From: Desulfarculus baarsii DSM 2075
GTDB taxonomy: Bacteria > Desulfobacterota > Desulfarculia > Desulfarculales > Desulfarculaceae
Assembly: GCF_000143965.1 (NCBI RefSeq)
Contig: NC_014365.1
Location: 1-64,000, forward strand
Length of the DNA stretch: 64,000 nucleotides
Reading direction: 5' to 3'
In this document: one piece after another, positions 15,788 to 27,100 of the stretch
Layout of the letters: every line of letters begins with the position of its first letter
How positions within the stretch are numbered: the first letter of the stretch is position 1
Notes under the pieces: model-generated
The model's database searches: none
What the model saw: the letters and a program-made list of their open reading frames with translations, nothing else
What the model was told of the DNA's origin: nothing
Position numbers and translations under genes: made by a program

Positions 15788-16291
15788 CTAGCGATTGTAG
15801 CGCTTGATCATCAGCTCCAGGTCTTCCAGCAACGATTGCAGGTCTTCCTCGTGCTCGACCTCTTGTTCGAGGATGGTGCTGGCCATGTTGTAGGTGACGA
15901 TGTCGGCCTCGCGGGTGAGCTTGATCATCTTGTCGTAGGTGCTGATGGCGCATTGTTCGCCGCGGATGTTCTGCTCCAGCACAAGCTGCACGTAGGGGTC
16001 GGCCGGCGGCTCGTAGCCACAGCCGCTGAGATCGTACCACAGCTTGGGCTCCAACACCGGCACGCCGCCAAGCTGGACGATGCGCCCGGCCACCAGTTCG
16101 GCGTGGGAAAGCTCGTCGGTGGCGTGCTGCAACAGCTCGGCGGCCACGGCGTCTTTCATCGGCCCGGCCACCACCTTGGCCCCCAGCCAATATTGATAGT
16201 AGGCGAACCACTCGTCGGCCAGGGCCTGGTTGAGCATGCCGAGCAGGACGTTGACGTCCATGCCGATGATCTCGCGTCCTCTGGTGCCCAT
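15788..16291 (-). CDS. Ferritin-like/bacterioferritin-type diiron protein
   Basis: A 167-residue four-helix protein with diiron-type ligands in order: LADEWFAYYQY (Glu), ATDELSHAELV (Glu and His), EQNIRGEQCAISTYDK (Glu) and ILEQEVEHEEDLQ (Glu and His). This pattern fits a ferritin-like or Dps-like iron and oxidative-stress protein. The ATG at 16291 is chosen for the strong SD AAAGGAGGAG immediately upstream; the longer reading frame to 16336 lacks one. Confidence 0.88.
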   Translation of the reverse strand: MGTRGREIIGMDVNVLLGMLNQALADEWFAYYQYWLGAKVVAGPMKDAVAAELLQHATDELSHAELVAGRIVQLGGVPVLEPKLWYDLSGCGYEPPADPYVQLVLEQNIRGEQCAISTYDKMIKLTREADIVTYNMASTILEQEVEHEEDLQSLLEDLELMIKRYNR

Positions 16292-16455
16292 GACTCCTCC
16301 TTTCACATCGCGTAAGTTAATTTTATTTCCCGGCAAACACCGAGGTTATCGTCCGTATCTCCCAGGCTGAGGCCGGCCGGCGGGCAAGTCAAGGCCAATG
16401 CGCCGGCCGGCTGGCGGCGTTTTGCCGACAATCGCCGGCGCGGACGCGCGCGGTG

Positions 16456-16485
16456 GTGTCAATAATCATTGGCGGCGGTTATAAT
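16456..16485 (+). promoter_or_regulatory. Possible promoter for MFS transporter gene
   Basis: GTGTCA (16456-16461) and a perfect TATAAT (16480-16485) are 18 bases apart. The expected start site is near 16492, which would give a very short leader. Confidence 0.35.
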
Positions 16486-16498
16486 CGGGCCATGCAGC

Positions 16499-17806
16499 AT
16501 GGAGTCAGCTTTGGACCAACACTGTCAAGCCCGGCCTTCGCCGTATCGTTGGGTTGTTTTCGGCGCGCTGGCGGCGGCCTATGTGCTGGTGTTTTTTCAT
16601 CGGCTGTGCCCGTCGGTGGTGGCCCTGGACATCATGGCCGACCTGGGCGCGGGCCCGGCGCTGATGGGGCTTTTGGCCTCGGCCTATTTCTATCCCTACG
16701 CGGCCATGCAGATGCCGGCGGGGCTTTTGGCCGATTCGTGGGGGCCGCGGCGCAGCGTGACGCTGTTTTTCGCCCTGGCCGGGGTGGCCTCGATCCTCTT
16801 CGGCCTGGCCTGGTCAACCGCCGTGGCGGTGGCGGCGCGGGTGCTGGTGGGCCTGGGCGTGGCCATGGTTTTCGTGCCGACGATGAAGATCATCACCTGT
16901 TGGTTTCCGCGCGGCCAGTTCGCCCTGATGGCCGGGCTGCTATTGGCCCTGGGCGGGCTGGGGGCCTACGTGGCCTCGGCGCCGCTGGCCATGCTCAGCG
17001 CGGCCTTTGGCTGGCGGGCCAGTTTTGTCGTCATCGGGCTGATCAGCATGGTGGTGGGCGTGGCGATATGGTTTTTGGTGCGCGACAACCCGGCCGACAA
17101 GGGCCTGCCGCCGGCCGAGGCGCGGCCATGCGCCACGGAGGCCCCGGCCATCGGCCTGTGGCAAGGGGCGATGATGGTCTTGGGCCACGGCCGGTTTTAT
17201 CCGCTGGCCGGCTGGTTCATCAGCACGGGGGTGGTCTTTTTCGGGCTGGGCGGCCTGTGGGCCGGGCCCTATCTGGCCCAGACGCACGGCCTGGGCCCGG
17301 CCGACGTGGGCCACGTGTTGTCGATGATGGCCGTGGGCATGGTGCTGGGCAGCCCCCTGCTGAGCTGGCTATCCGACAAGGTGTTGCGCTCGCGCAAGGC
17401 CGTGCTGATCGGCTGCGCGGTGGGCCTGTGCGGCCTGACCGCGCCGCTGGCCCTGGCCCCGGCCGACATCCCGCTCTGGGGCCTCTATCTGGGTAGCGCC
17501 TTGCTCAGCGTCTTTTGCGCGGCGGCCTCGGGGGTGGGTTTCATCGCGGCCAAGGAGCTTTTTCCGGTGGAGATAGCCGGCACGGCGGTGGGGTTGATCA
17601 ACTTTTTTCCGTTTTTGGGCGGCGCATTGGGCCAGCCGTTGCTGGGCTGGCTGCTGCAACGCCACGGCGGGCGCGGGCCTTATGCGGCGGCGGTCTATGG
17701 TCAGGCCTTCGAGTGGTGCCTGTGGATCGCATTGGCCGGGCTGTTTTGCGCGCTGTTTTGCACCGAGACCTGGGGCCGGCCGGCCCCGACCGAGGGCGAC
17801 CACTGA
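16499..17806 (+). CDS. Major facilitator superfamily transporter
   Basis: About 435 residues with twelve predicted membrane helices. Loop motifs typical of MFS are PAGLLADSWGPRR between helices 2 and 3 and LLSWLSDKVLRSRK between helices 8 and 9; a central loop carries RDNPADKGLPP. Substrate is not deducible. ATG 16499 has no SD; TTG 16511 has GGAG 6 bases upstream and may be the true start. The outer-membrane protein begins 30 bases after the stop, so the two may be co-transcribed. Confidence 0.85.
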   Translation: MESALDQHCQARPSPYRWVVFGALAAAYVLVFFHRLCPSVVALDIMADLGAGPALMGLLASAYFYPYAAMQMPAGLLADSWGPRRSVTLFFALAGVASILFGLAWSTAVAVAARVLVGLGVAMVFVPTMKIITCWFPRGQFALMAGLLLALGGLGAYVASAPLAMLSAAFGWRASFVVIGLISMVVGVAIWFLVRDNPADKGLPPAEARPCATEAPAIGLWQGAMMVLGHGRFYPLAGWFISTGVVFFGLGGLWAGPYLAQTHGLGPADVGHVLSMMAVGMVLGSPLLSWLSDKVLRSRKAVLIGCAVGLCGLTAPLALAPADIPLWGLYLGSALLSVFCAAASGVGFIAAKELFPVEIAGTAVGLINFFPFLGGALGQPLLGWLLQRHGGRGPYAAAVYGQAFEWCLWIALAGLFCALFCTETWGRPAPTEGDH

Positions 17807-17836
17807 GTTTCACGACCTTTTGCGGGAGGTGAGGAC

Positions 17837-18829
17837 ATGAAGCGACTTTTGATCGCGGCGCTGGCCGTGGCCGTCAGCCTGGCCGGTGGCGTGGCCCTGG
17901 CGGCCGATTCGGCCTTTTTACAGCTCCTGCGCCCCAAAATGGGCCAGGTCAAAGCCAAGGCCGCCTACAGCGGCATGTTCTGGTCGGAGGTCGACGTTCA
18001 GGGAAGCTCCACGTCGTTTGCCATGAACAAGCAGGAACTTTCGGCCATGACCCCGCTGATGCAGGACGACGGCCAGGAACTGGCCCTGTGGCTGGACGCC
18101 GACGTGCGCAATGTCGACAGCGACCTGTTTTTGCCCGAGGTCAACCGCACATTTCCCGATGAGCTGTGGGACTTGAACCTGGCCCTGTCCTATCGGCGCA
18201 AGCTGGGCCAAAACTGGATCGGCGGCGTGCGCGGCTCCTTTGGCTCGGCCTCCGACAAGCCCTTCAATTCGGCCGACGAGCTGACCTACAACGCCATGGG
18301 CTTTGCCCGCCGCGAGCTGGACAAACAGAACGCCCTGCTGTTTTTCCTGTTCTATTCCAGCAGCATGGATTTTCTGCCCGGCGTGCCCTATCCCGGCGTG
18401 GCCTGGCAGTACACCGCGGCCGACCGCAGCCTAGACCTGACCATCGGCCTGCCCATGCTCATGGCCACCTACCGGCCCGTGGACCCGCTCAAGCTCAGCG
18501 TGGCCTATTATCCCCTGCGTAACGTCTTCGGCGAGGCCGCCTGGAGCTTCACCAAGCAGTGGTCCACCTTCGGACGCTTCACCTGGACCTATCAAGACTA
18601 TCTGCTAGCCGACCGCCCGCGCGACGAAAACCGCCTGTTTTATTATGAAAAACGCGCCGTCATCGGCGTGGGCTTCAAGCCTCTGCCCGGGGCCAACATC
18701 GAGCTTTCCGGCGGACGCGCCTTTGACCGCCTGATGTTCCAGGGCCAGAACCACGGTGACGAAGACCAAAACCGCATCGAGCTCGACGACGGCTGGCTGG
18801 TCCACCTGGTGGGGTCAATGCGCTTCTAG
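17837..18829 (+). CDS. Outer-membrane beta-barrel protein (DUF6268-like)
   Basis: A 330-residue protein with a clear signal peptide (cleavage after VALAA, about residue 23), alternating hydrophobic strands and a C-terminal Phe (GSMRF), all typical of an outer-membrane barrel. Internal text such as NRTFPDELWDLNLALSYRR resembles DUF6268-type proteins; I do not know a function. A strong SD (GGAGGTGA) precedes the ATG. Its 3' end overlaps the convergent hybrid kinase by 15 bases. Confidence 0.75.
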   Translation: MKRLLIAALAVAVSLAGGVALAADSAFLQLLRPKMGQVKAKAAYSGMFWSEVDVQGSSTSFAMNKQELSAMTPLMQDDGQELALWLDADVRNVDSDLFLPEVNRTFPDELWDLNLALSYRRKLGQNWIGGVRGSFGSASDKPFNSADELTYNAMGFARRELDKQNALLFFLFYSSSMDFLPGVPYPGVAWQYTAADRSLDLTIGLPMLMATYRPVDPLKLSVAYYPLRNVFGEAAWSFTKQWSTFGRFTWTYQDYLLADRPRDENRLFYYEKRAVIGVGFKPLPGANIELSGGRAFDRLMFQGQNHGDEDQNRIELDDGWLVHLVGSMRF

Positions 18830-21800
18830 GGCCGGCGCGGCGTCGGCCGGCCCCTCGGCCGTGAGCGTCGGCGTCCGCGCCTCGTCCAGGGCCTGGCGGA
18901 TGGCCGCCACCATCTGCGAAGTGAGGATGGGCTTGTACAAAAAGGCCTTGAAGCCCAGCTCCAAGGCCTTTTCGGCCGAGACCTGCTCGCTGAAGCCCGA
19001 GCAGAGGATCACCGGCAGCTCGGGCCGCAGGCGCATCATCTCCAGGGCCATTTCCAGGCCACTGCGACCGGGCATGTTCTGATCGGTGAAGATCAAGTCG
19101 AACCCGTCGGGCGCGGCGCGGAAGGCGGCCAAGGCTTGCTCCGGCGAGGTGAAGCCGAAGAACTCGTAGCCCAGCGGGGCCAGGATCTGTCGGCCGATAT
19201 CCACCAGCGCCTCTTCGTCGTCGACAAACATGATCCTTTCCGAACCGCCGGCCAAGGCCTGGCGTTCGGGCGCGGCCGCGCGCTGGGCCTGGCTGGCCAG
19301 CAGCGGCAGATACACCTGGAAGACGCTGCCCCGGCCCGACTCGCTATATACGCGGATCGATCCGCCCAAGTCCTTGACGATGCCGTGCAAAACCGAAAGG
19401 CCCAGCCCCGTGCCCTTGCCCTGCTCCTTGGTGGTGAAAAACGGCTCGAAAATGCGGCCGAGGGTGGCCTGATCCATGCCCACGCCAGTGTCGCTGACCG
19501 ACAGCCGCAGGAAATGGCCCTGCTGAATGTCGTAGCGCGCCGCGTCTTCGGCGTTGATGATGGGGCTATCCAACTCGACGGTGAGCACGCCGCCAGTCTC
19601 CAGCATGGCCTGGCGGGCGTTGGTGCACAGGTTCATCACCACCTGGTGCAGGCTGGTGGGGTCGGCCAAGACCAGGTCGGCGTCGGCCGAAAAGCGTTGG
19701 CGCACCTCGATGGACCCGAAGGCCGAGGCCCGCATGAGCTTGATGACTTCCTTGACGATGGGCGTGACGGCCACGGGCTGGCGCTCGCGCTTGGCCTGGC
19801 GGCTGAAGCTGAGGATCTGCTTGATCAACTCGGCGGCGCGTCCGCCGGCGTTGAGCACGGCCTCCAGGTATTCCTGCACGGGATGGCCCTCGGGCAGGTC
19901 GCTGGCGGCCAGCTCGGAATAGCCGATGATGGCGCTGAGGATATTGTTGAAATCGTGGGCGATGCCGCCGGCCAGGGTGCCGATGGCCTCCATTTTCTGG
20001 GCCTGGCGCAGTTGATCCTCCAGCCTGGCGTGGGTCTCCTGGGCCCGCTTGCGCTCGACGATGTCCCAGGCCAGGTCGGCCAATTGCGCGACCACGGCCA
20101 CGTCGCCCTCGAGGTAATCGCCGGGCTTGTTGCCCACGCCCAAAATGGCCACGATGCGCCCCTGGCGGAAGACCGGGGCCACCAGTTCGCCGCGCACCGG
20201 CGCGTGGCCCTCGGGCAGGCCGCGCCGGTGGGGCAGGGACATGTAGTCGTTGTGGATCACCGCCCGCCGCCGCAGCAGGCAGTCGACCCACACGCCGGCC
20301 TTGTCCACGGGATAATGGGCCTTTTCGACCTTGGCCGTGCACATGGTGGCCAGGGTGTTGCTGGACCAGACCTGGAGTTGCAGGGTCTTTTCGTCCTCGG
20401 AGACAAAGTGATAAAAGCCGATCTCGCTTCCGGTGAGCTCCTCGGCCATGTCGATGGTCTTTTGCAGCAGCGTGTCCGAGTCGCAGTCGGCCGAAAGCTC
20501 CAACAGGCGCAGGCGGGCCTGGCGCACGCGCCTGTCGCGGATCTGGCCCGAAACATCCTCGAAGGTGGTGAAGACCTGGTGGGGCTTTTCGTCGCCGGGC
20601 CGGAACAGGGGCACGGCGTTGACGGTGATCCAGATGACGTTTTTGGTATGCGGGTTGCGCACGCCCATCACCACGCCGCGCACCTCCTTGCCTGTGCGCA
20701 TGGCCACCTCGTAGGGGTGCTCCTCGGGCGGCATGGCCGCGCCGTCCTCGCGGAAAAGCTCCGGGATGCTTTCGGGCGCGAGGCCTTCGGTGGTGTGTTG
20801 CAAGACGATGCCCAGGATCTTTTCGGCGGCCGGGTTGGCCGAGACGATGCGGCCCTGGGCGTCGCGGTAGACCACGCCGTGGAGCATGGACTGAAACAGG
20901 TTGTGATAGAGCTCGGCGCTTTCGCGCAGAGCCAACTCCTGCTCCTTGAGCTTGGTCACGTCGCGGAAGACCGTCAGTTTGGAAAGCGCGCCGCTTTCGT
21001 GGATCAGCGGGTCGTTGCTGACGTGATAGACGGCGTTGTATAGCTCGTCGTCGAGCTGGTAATTGACGTGGCGGCGCTTTTTGATCACGCCCATGACGCA
21101 CCAGGGGCAGACGTCGGGGCGGTGATAAAGGGCCTGATGGCACAATTCGCCGGTGGCGTCGCGGCCCAGGCGGCGGATCATCGCCGGGTTCATGTACTCG
21201 ATGACAAACGCCTCCGAGCAGATATAGACCGCGTCCTCCATGGCCTGCATCATGGTGCGGTACTTTTCCTCGCTGGCGCGCAGGGCCTTTTGGGCCTCCA
21301 TGCGCTGGGCCATTTCGTCACGAGCGTTCTGGTAGGCCTGGGAAAGCTCGGCCGTGCGGGCGACCACGCGGCGCTCCAGGTCGTCGTTGGCCTGGCGCAG
21401 GGCCTCGGTGGTGGCCCGGCGCTGTTCCCAGGCCCACGCCAGGCCCCAGGCGGTCAGCCCCCAGACGAAGGCCAGGGCCGCGGCGACGAGCAAGCCCCAG
21501 TCCCGCCAGGCCTCGGCCTTGGCCGACATGGCCCCGGCCGGCAGGAAAGAGACGACCTTCCAGAAATATTCGCCCTGGCCGGCGGCGCGCAGCTCGGACA
21601 AGGGCCGCGCGGTGACAAAGGAATAAAGCCCGGCCGCGGTCTGGGCCTGACCCTGCTCCCGGCCGCTGATCTCCCGCCAGGCCTGGGGTTGGGCGTTGGC
21701 CAGGGTGCGCTTTTCCTTGCCGGGCAGCATGAAGCCCCACTCGTCTTCCGGATCGGGGCCCATCAGCCAGTGGCCTTGGTTATTCAACAGCATCAGCGCC

Positions 21801-22477
21801 GATGGCGCGGGCCGGCCGACTTGGCGCAGTTGCTCCAGCAGCTTGGCGGCCAGGTAGTTGATCACCACCACGCCCAGCTTGTGGCCGTCGGGCCCGAAGA
21901 CCGGCTGGGCCAGGCGGATCATCGGCTTGAGCGGTTGCTCGACGCGCTCGCGCTCGACGTTGAGGTCCAGCGGCGAGACGTAGATCCCACCACGGCCCAG
22001 GCCGATGGAGCGGCGGAAATAATAGCGCCGGCTTTTGTCTTGCAGTTCGCCCGGCGCCGTCGCCTTGACGCGGCCGCCCACGCGGTCGACGCGGGCCCGT
22101 TCGCGGCCGGCGACGTCCACGAAACGTAGTTGGTCGTAGTCGGGGTGGCTGGCGGCGAACAGGGTCAGCTCGCTGGCCAGTTCGGCCAGGGCGGCGCTCC
22201 GATCGGCGGCGGCCAGGCGGCGCTCGACAAGGCCGGCCAGAAAGCGCAGATCGTCGACCACCGGCGCGAAGACCCGTTGGATGGCCCGTTGACCGGCCGT
22301 GGCGGCCTCCATCTCCATGCGCCGACTGGCGACCATGTCCGCCGCGGTCTCGGCGTGATACAGCTCGGCGAGCACCGCCAGCGAAATGACCATCAGCGGC
22401 GCGAAGATCAGCAGGGCCTTCTTGAAGACCGCCCACGGCCCGGGCCGGAGCCCGGCGATGTATTGGCTGGCGTTCAC
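18815..22477 (-). CDS. Large hybrid sensor histidine kinase
   Basis: 1220 residues. Membrane helices at about 18-40 and 330-350 enclose a periplasmic dCache-like sensor. Then follow a coiled linker, a PAS with a Cys cluster ([17 protein letters not shown]), a second PAS, a GAF domain, HisKA with [17 protein letters not shown] (His841), HATPase ([17 protein letters not shown]), and a C-terminal receiver with phospho-Asp1132 in [10 protein letters not shown] and Lys in LYKP. It starts at GTG 22477, preceded by GGGGGA. It stands alone, divergent from nothing and convergent with the outer-membrane protein gene. An internal phosphorelay to an unlinked Hpt protein is likely. The Cys set in PAS1 could bind metal or sense redox. 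Confidence 0.93.
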   Translation of the reverse strand: MNASQYIAGLRPGPWAVFKKALLIFAPLMVISLAVLAELYHAETAADMVASRRMEMEAATAGQRAIQRVFAPVVDDLRFLAGLVERRLAAADRSAALAELASELTLFAASHPDYDQLRFVDVAGRERARVDRVGGRVKATAPGELQDKSRRYYFRRSIGLGRGGIYVSPLDLNVERERVEQPLKPMIRLAQPVFGPDGHKLGVVVINYLAAKLLEQLRQVGRPAPSALMLLNNQGHWLMGPDPEDEWGFMLPGKEKRTLANAQPQAWREISGREQGQAQTAAGLYSFVTARPLSELRAAGQGEYFWKVVSFLPAGAMSAKAEAWRDWGLLVAAALAFVWGLTAWGLAWAWEQRRATTEALRQANDDLERRVVARTAELSQAYQNARDEMAQRMEAQKALRASEEKYRTMMQAMEDAVYICSEAFVIEYMNPAMIRRLGRDATGELCHQALYHRPDVCPWCVMGVIKKRRHVNYQLDDELYNAVYHVSNDPLIHESGALSKLTVFRDVTKLKEQELALRESAELYHNLFQSMLHGVVYRDAQGRIVSANPAAEKILGIVLQHTTEGLAPESIPELFREDGAAMPPEEHPYEVAMRTGKEVRGVVMGVRNPHTKNVIWITVNAVPLFRPGDEKPHQVFTTFEDVSGQIRDRRVRQARLRLLELSADCDSDTLLQKTIDMAEELTGSEIGFYHFVSEDEKTLQLQVWSSNTLATMCTAKVEKAHYPVDKAGVWVDCLLRRRAVIHNDYMSLPHRRGLPEGHAPVRGELVAPVFRQGRIVAILGVGNKPGDYLEGDVAVVAQLADLAWDIVERKRAQETHARLEDQLRQAQKMEAIGTLAGGIAHDFNNILSAIIGYSELAASDLPEGHPVQEYLEAVLNAGGRAAELIKQILSFSRQAKRERQPVAVTPIVKEVIKLMRASAFGSIEVRQRFSADADLVLADPTSLHQVVMNLCTNARQAMLETGGVLTVELDSPIINAEDAARYDIQQGHFLRLSVSDTGVGMDQATLGRIFEPFFTTKEQGKGTGLGLSVLHGIVKDLGGSIRVYSESGRGSVFQVYLPLLASQAQRAAAPERQALAGGSERIMFVDDEEALVDIGRQILAPLGYEFFGFTSPEQALAAFRAAPDGFDLIFTDQNMPGRSGLEMALEMMRLRPELPVILCSGFSEQVSAEKALELGFKAFLYKPILTSQMVAAIRQALDEARTPTLTAEGPADAAPALEAH

Positions 22478-22640
22478 GTTGAGGTTCCCCCGTGCGCGCG
22501 GGCCGGGTGAAGCGGACGCGGCCGCGCGGCCACGGCCTGTCGCTGGCGCTGGCGGCGTTGGCGTGGATGATGAACTGGCTGGCGAACCCGGCGTTTTGTC
22601 GATGCCTATATTATGCAGGCAATGGACCGGGCTTTTTCAA

Positions 22641-24107
22641 CTATCGGCGCGGATTTTTCGCGGTCGTCCGCTGATCCTCGGCCAGGGCGTTCCAACCGCC
22701 GCCCAGGGCCTTGTAGACGGTGATGAGATCGCTGGTGACCGCGCCCCGGCTCTGGGCCAGTTGATCCTGCAATTGCAGCAACGAACGCTGGGCCTCCAGG
22801 ACGTTGTTGAAATCGACCAGGCCGGCGCGGTATTGGTCCTGGGCGATGGCCTCGGCGCGCCGGGCCTCCTCGACGGCCTTGGCCAGGCTCTGGGCGCGCA
22901 GTTGTTCGCGGGCGTAGGCGGTCAGGTTGTCTTCGACCTCGGCCAGGGCGGCCAGGACGGCCTTTTGGTAGGCCAGCAGGGCCTGTTCCTGCAAGCTCGA
23001 CTGGATGGCGATGTTTTGGCGCACCGCGCCGGCGTCGAAAATCTTCCAACTGACGGCCGGCCCGATGCCCCAGGCCTGGCTGGCGGCGCTGAACAGTTCG
23101 CCCGAGCTGACGGACTCCAGGCCGATGCTGCCCAGCAGGCGCAGCTTGGGATAAAGCGCGGCCGTGGCCACGCCGACGCGGGCGGTCTGGGCGGCCAGGC
23201 GGCGTTCGGCCGCGCGGATGTCGGGCCGCTGGCGCAGGGCCTCGGCCGGCACGCCCACGGCCACGCGGGGCGGGCACTGGGGGATGGGCCTGACCTCGGC
23301 CAAGCGTTGGTGCAGGCTGCCGGGCGTGCGGCCGGCCAGGATGGCCAGGCTGTTGAGCGAACTTTCCAAGCCGGCCTGCAGGCCGGGCAGTTGGGCGCGG
23401 GAGCTTTCCAGGTTGTAGCCCGCCTGACGCAGGGCCAGTTCGTTACTCAGGCCGGCGGCGCGCCGGGCGGCGATCAGGGCGTGGGTCTTGGTTTGGGCCT
23501 CCAGGTTGGCCCGCATGGCCGCCAGCCGGGCCTGGTAGGTGCGGGCCTCCACGTAGTTGCGCGCCGTTTCGGCGCAGATGCTCACCCAGACGTCGCGCAG
23601 ATCGGCCTGGGCCGCCTCCAGATCAGCCTGGGCCGCCTCGACCCCCCGCCGCGCGCCGCCGAATATGTCGATCTCCCAGCCGGCGTCGAAACCGCCGGAG
23701 TAGAGGTCATACTGCCCGCCCGAGCCGGAGCGGCTGTTTTCGCTGGCCCGGCGCGACTCGAAAGCGCCATCTGCCGAAAGCTCGGGCCACAGGGCCGCCT
23801 GGCTCAGGCCCCGGGCGGCCCTGGCCTGGCGCACCTTGGCCCGGGCCGTTTTGATGTCCAGGTTGCCGGCCAGGCTCTGGCCGATCAGCTCGGTCAAGAG
23901 TGGATCGTCGAACCTGGCCCACCACTGGGCCAGGGCCTGGGCCTGGGGCGTGGCGGCCTCCAGCCCGCCGGTCATGGTCGCGCGCCAGGCCGGCGGCGTT
24001 TGCGGGCTGGGCGCTTGGTAATCGGGGCCCACGGCGGCGCAGCCGGCCGAAATCAGGCCGACGGCCACGACGGCGGCGGCCAGGGCGATCTTGCCTGGGC
24101 TTGTCAT
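22641..24107 (-). CDS. RND efflux outer-membrane factor lipoprotein (OprM/NodT family)
   Basis: A 488-residue TolC-like channel, last gene of the pump operon. The signal peptide ends in lipobox SAGC (about residue 23). Two repeats of the outer-membrane efflux domain follow, with the family hallmarks AVGPDYQAP near the mature N-terminus, WWARFDDPLL, DIKTARAKVRQARA and QRPDIRAAERRL. Its ATG overlaps the pump gene's stop by 4 bases. Confidence 0.94.
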   Translation of the reverse strand: MTSPGKIALAAAVVAVGLISAGCAAVGPDYQAPSPQTPPAWRATMTGGLEAATPQAQALAQWWARFDDPLLTELIGQSLAGNLDIKTARAKVRQARAARGLSQAALWPELSADGAFESRRASENSRSGSGGQYDLYSGGFDAGWEIDIFGGARRGVEAAQADLEAAQADLRDVWVSICAETARNYVEARTYQARLAAMRANLEAQTKTHALIAARRAAGLSNELALRQAGYNLESSRAQLPGLQAGLESSLNSLAILAGRTPGSLHQRLAEVRPIPQCPPRVAVGVPAEALRQRPDIRAAERRLAAQTARVGVATAALYPKLRLLGSIGLESVSSGELFSAASQAWGIGPAVSWKIFDAGAVRQNIAIQSSLQEQALLAYQKAVLAALAEVEDNLTAYAREQLRAQSLAKAVEEARRAEAIAQDQYRAGLVDFNNVLEAQRSLLQLQDQLAQSRGAVTSDLITVYKALGGGWNALAEDQRTTAKNPRR

Positions 24108-27100
24108 GGCTTTGTCCCCCCTCGCCGGGCGCGCACGAAGTCTTTCAGGCCCTCACGCCAGCCCTGCAACACCACAAACAGCGGCGGGATGAGAAAAATA
24201 CCCAGCATCGTCGCCGCCAACATGCCAAAAAACACCGTCACGCCGATATCGCGGCGACTGGCCGCGCCGGCCCCCGTGGCCACCACCAGCGGAAACACGC
24301 CCAGGATGAACGAAAAAGCGGTCATCAACACCGCGCGGAAACGCACCCGCGCGCCATCCAGGGCCGCCTGGACGATGGGCGCGCCCGCCTCGCGGCTGGT
24401 CTTGGCGAACTCGACGATGAGGATGGCGTTCTTGCTGGCCAGGCCCAGCAGCAGCACCAGGCCGATCTGGCCATAGATGCTAAGCGCCCGGCCAAAGATG
24501 AACAAACCCGCCAGCGCCCCCAGCACCGCCACCGAGATCGACAGGATCACCGTCAGCGGGATCGACCAGCTTTCGTATTGAGCCACCAGAAACAGATAGC
24601 CAAAAAGCAGGGCGGTGAGGAAAATCGCCACCGTCTGGCCGCCGGCCTGCTGTTCCTGATAACTCAGGCCCGACCAGTCGAAACCATAGCCCTGGGGCAG
24701 GGTGCGCCGGGCCAGCGCGGCCATGGCGTCCATGGCCTGGCCCGAACTTTTGCCCTCGGCGGCCGCGCCGTTGATCTGGGTGGAAGGGAACTGGTTGTAG
24801 CGATAAATCACCTGGGGCCCGGTGGTGATCTTCAGGCTGACCAGGGTCGACAGGGGGGTCATGGCCCCGGAGTCGGAGCGCACATAGAGCTGGCCGATGG
24901 CCTCCGGCGCGTCACGGTAGGGCGCGTCGGCCTGGATCTTGACTTGATAGACGCGGTTGAACAGGTTGAAGTCGTTGACGTATTTCGAGCCGAGCTGGGC
25001 CTGGAGCGTCTCGAAGACGCGGCCCACCGGCACGCCCAGGCTCTGGGCCTTGACGCGGTCGAGGTCGATGTAGATCTGCGGGGCGTCGGCGGTGAAGCTG
25101 GAAAAGGCCCGCTGGATGTTGGGGTCTTGGTTGGCGGCCACGACCATGGCCCCGGTGACGGCGGCCAGATCCTGGGGCGTCTGGTCGCCGAAGGCCTGCA
25201 ACCGGAAGTCGAAGCCGCCCACCGAGCCCATGCCGCGAATGGCCGGCGGGGTGATCACGCGGATGTCGGCGGCGGGGATGGCCGCCACCCTGGCCTGGAC
25301 GGCCTTGATGATCGCCGGCAGTTGTTCGTCGTCGGCGGTGCGCTCATCCCAGGGCTTGAGCATGATCACCGCGCGACCCAGGTTTTCGCCGGTGCCGCTG
25401 AGGGCGCTGCGGCCGTTGATGTTGGTGACGGCGGCGATGCCCGGCGTGTCCTTGATCGCCGCATGTATCTGCCGCGAGACCAGGCTGGTGCGCTCCAGCG
25501 AGGCCGTGGGCGGCAGTTGGATCTCCAGGTAAAACAAGCCCTGATCCTCGTCGGGCAAAAAGCTGGTGGGGCTGCCGACGAAAAGCAGATACCCCCCGGT
25601 CAACACCAGGGCCAGCAGGCCCAGCGTCAGGGCCCGGCGGCCGGCCAGCCAGCCCGCGCCGCGCACGTAGCCATTGCGCGAACGGCCCAGCAAAGCCTCG
25701 AACCAGCCCAGCGGCCCGCGCCGCGCCTGGTGGCCGCCGGCCGCCGGCCGCAGAATCAGCGCGCAGAGGGCCGGGCTCAGGGTCAGGGCGCAGACGCCCG
25801 AAAGCAAAACGGCGAAACAGATCGTCACGGCGAACTGCTGATAGAGCCGGCCGGTGATGCCCGGCAAAAAGGCCACCGGCAAAAACATGGCCAAAAGCAC
25901 CAGCGTGGCGGCGATGATCGGCCCGGTGACCTGGCCCATGGCCTTGATGGTGGCGCTTTTGGCGTCGATGCGCTCCTCGTCCAAAATGCGCTGGACGTTT
26001 TCGACCACCACGATGGCGTCGTCGACGACCACGCCGATGGCCAGAATCAACGCGAATAGCGTGATGATGTTGGCGCTGTAGCCCAGGGCCAACAGCGCGG
26101 CGAAGGCGCCGATCAGCGAGACGGGGATGGTGAGGGTGGGGATCAGCGTGGCCCGCCAGTCCTGCAAAAACAGAAACGTCACGCCCACCACCAGCACGAA
26201 GGTCATCAGCAGGGTGAGGACGATCTCGTGGATGGTGGCCCGCACGAACAGGGTCGCGTCCATGGTCAGGCGATATTCTATGTCGTCGGGAAAGGTCCGG
26301 GCCAGCCGTTCCAGTTCGGCGCGCACCTGGTCCATGGTCTCCAGGGCGTTGGCGTCGGAGGACTGATAGATGCCCAGCGGCACCGCCGGCGCGCCGTCGA
26401 GCAGGTTGTTGCCGGCGTAGGACTGGGCCCCCAACTCCACGCGGGCCACGTCGCCCAGGCGCAGCACGCCGCCGTCCTTGTTGACGCGCACCACGATGTT
26501 CGAAAAATCCTCCACCGTCACCAGCCGGCCCTTGGCCCGCAGGGGGTACTGCAACTGCTGGCCGGCCGGGCCGGGAGAGGAGCCCAGCGCGCCGGCGGCG
26601 GCCTGGATGTTCTGGCTGGCGATGGCCTGGTTGATGTCGGAGGCGCTCAGGCCCAGGGCGGCCAGGCGTTCGGGGTCCATCCACACGCGCATGCTGTAGC
26701 TCAGTTCGCCAAAGATGTTGGCGTCGCTGACGCCGTTGATGCGGGCCAGGGCGTCTTGGACGTTGATGCTGACGAAGTTGCTGAGAAAAAGCTGATCGCG
26801 CGTGCCCTTGGGCGAAAAGAAGTTGATGATGGCCAGCATGTCCGAGCTGCGGGCGCGCACGGTCAGGCCCTGGGCCACCACCTCGTTGGGCAGCTTGGAC
26901 TCGGCCTGCTTGAGGCGGTTGAGCACGTTGACCTGGGCGATGTCGGCGTTGGCGTCGGCGTCGAAGGTCACCGTCAGGCTGTAGGAGCCGTCGTTGCCGC
27001 TGGTGGAGGTCATGTAGATCATGTCCTCGACGCCGTTGACCTGGGCCTCGATGGGCGCGGCCACGCTCTGGGCCACCACCTCGGCGCTGGCCCCGGGATA

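Noticed and set aside
16461-16470. Fur-box-like AATAATCATT near the ferritin and MFS genes
   Set aside because: Only a half-site; no second half at proper spacing.
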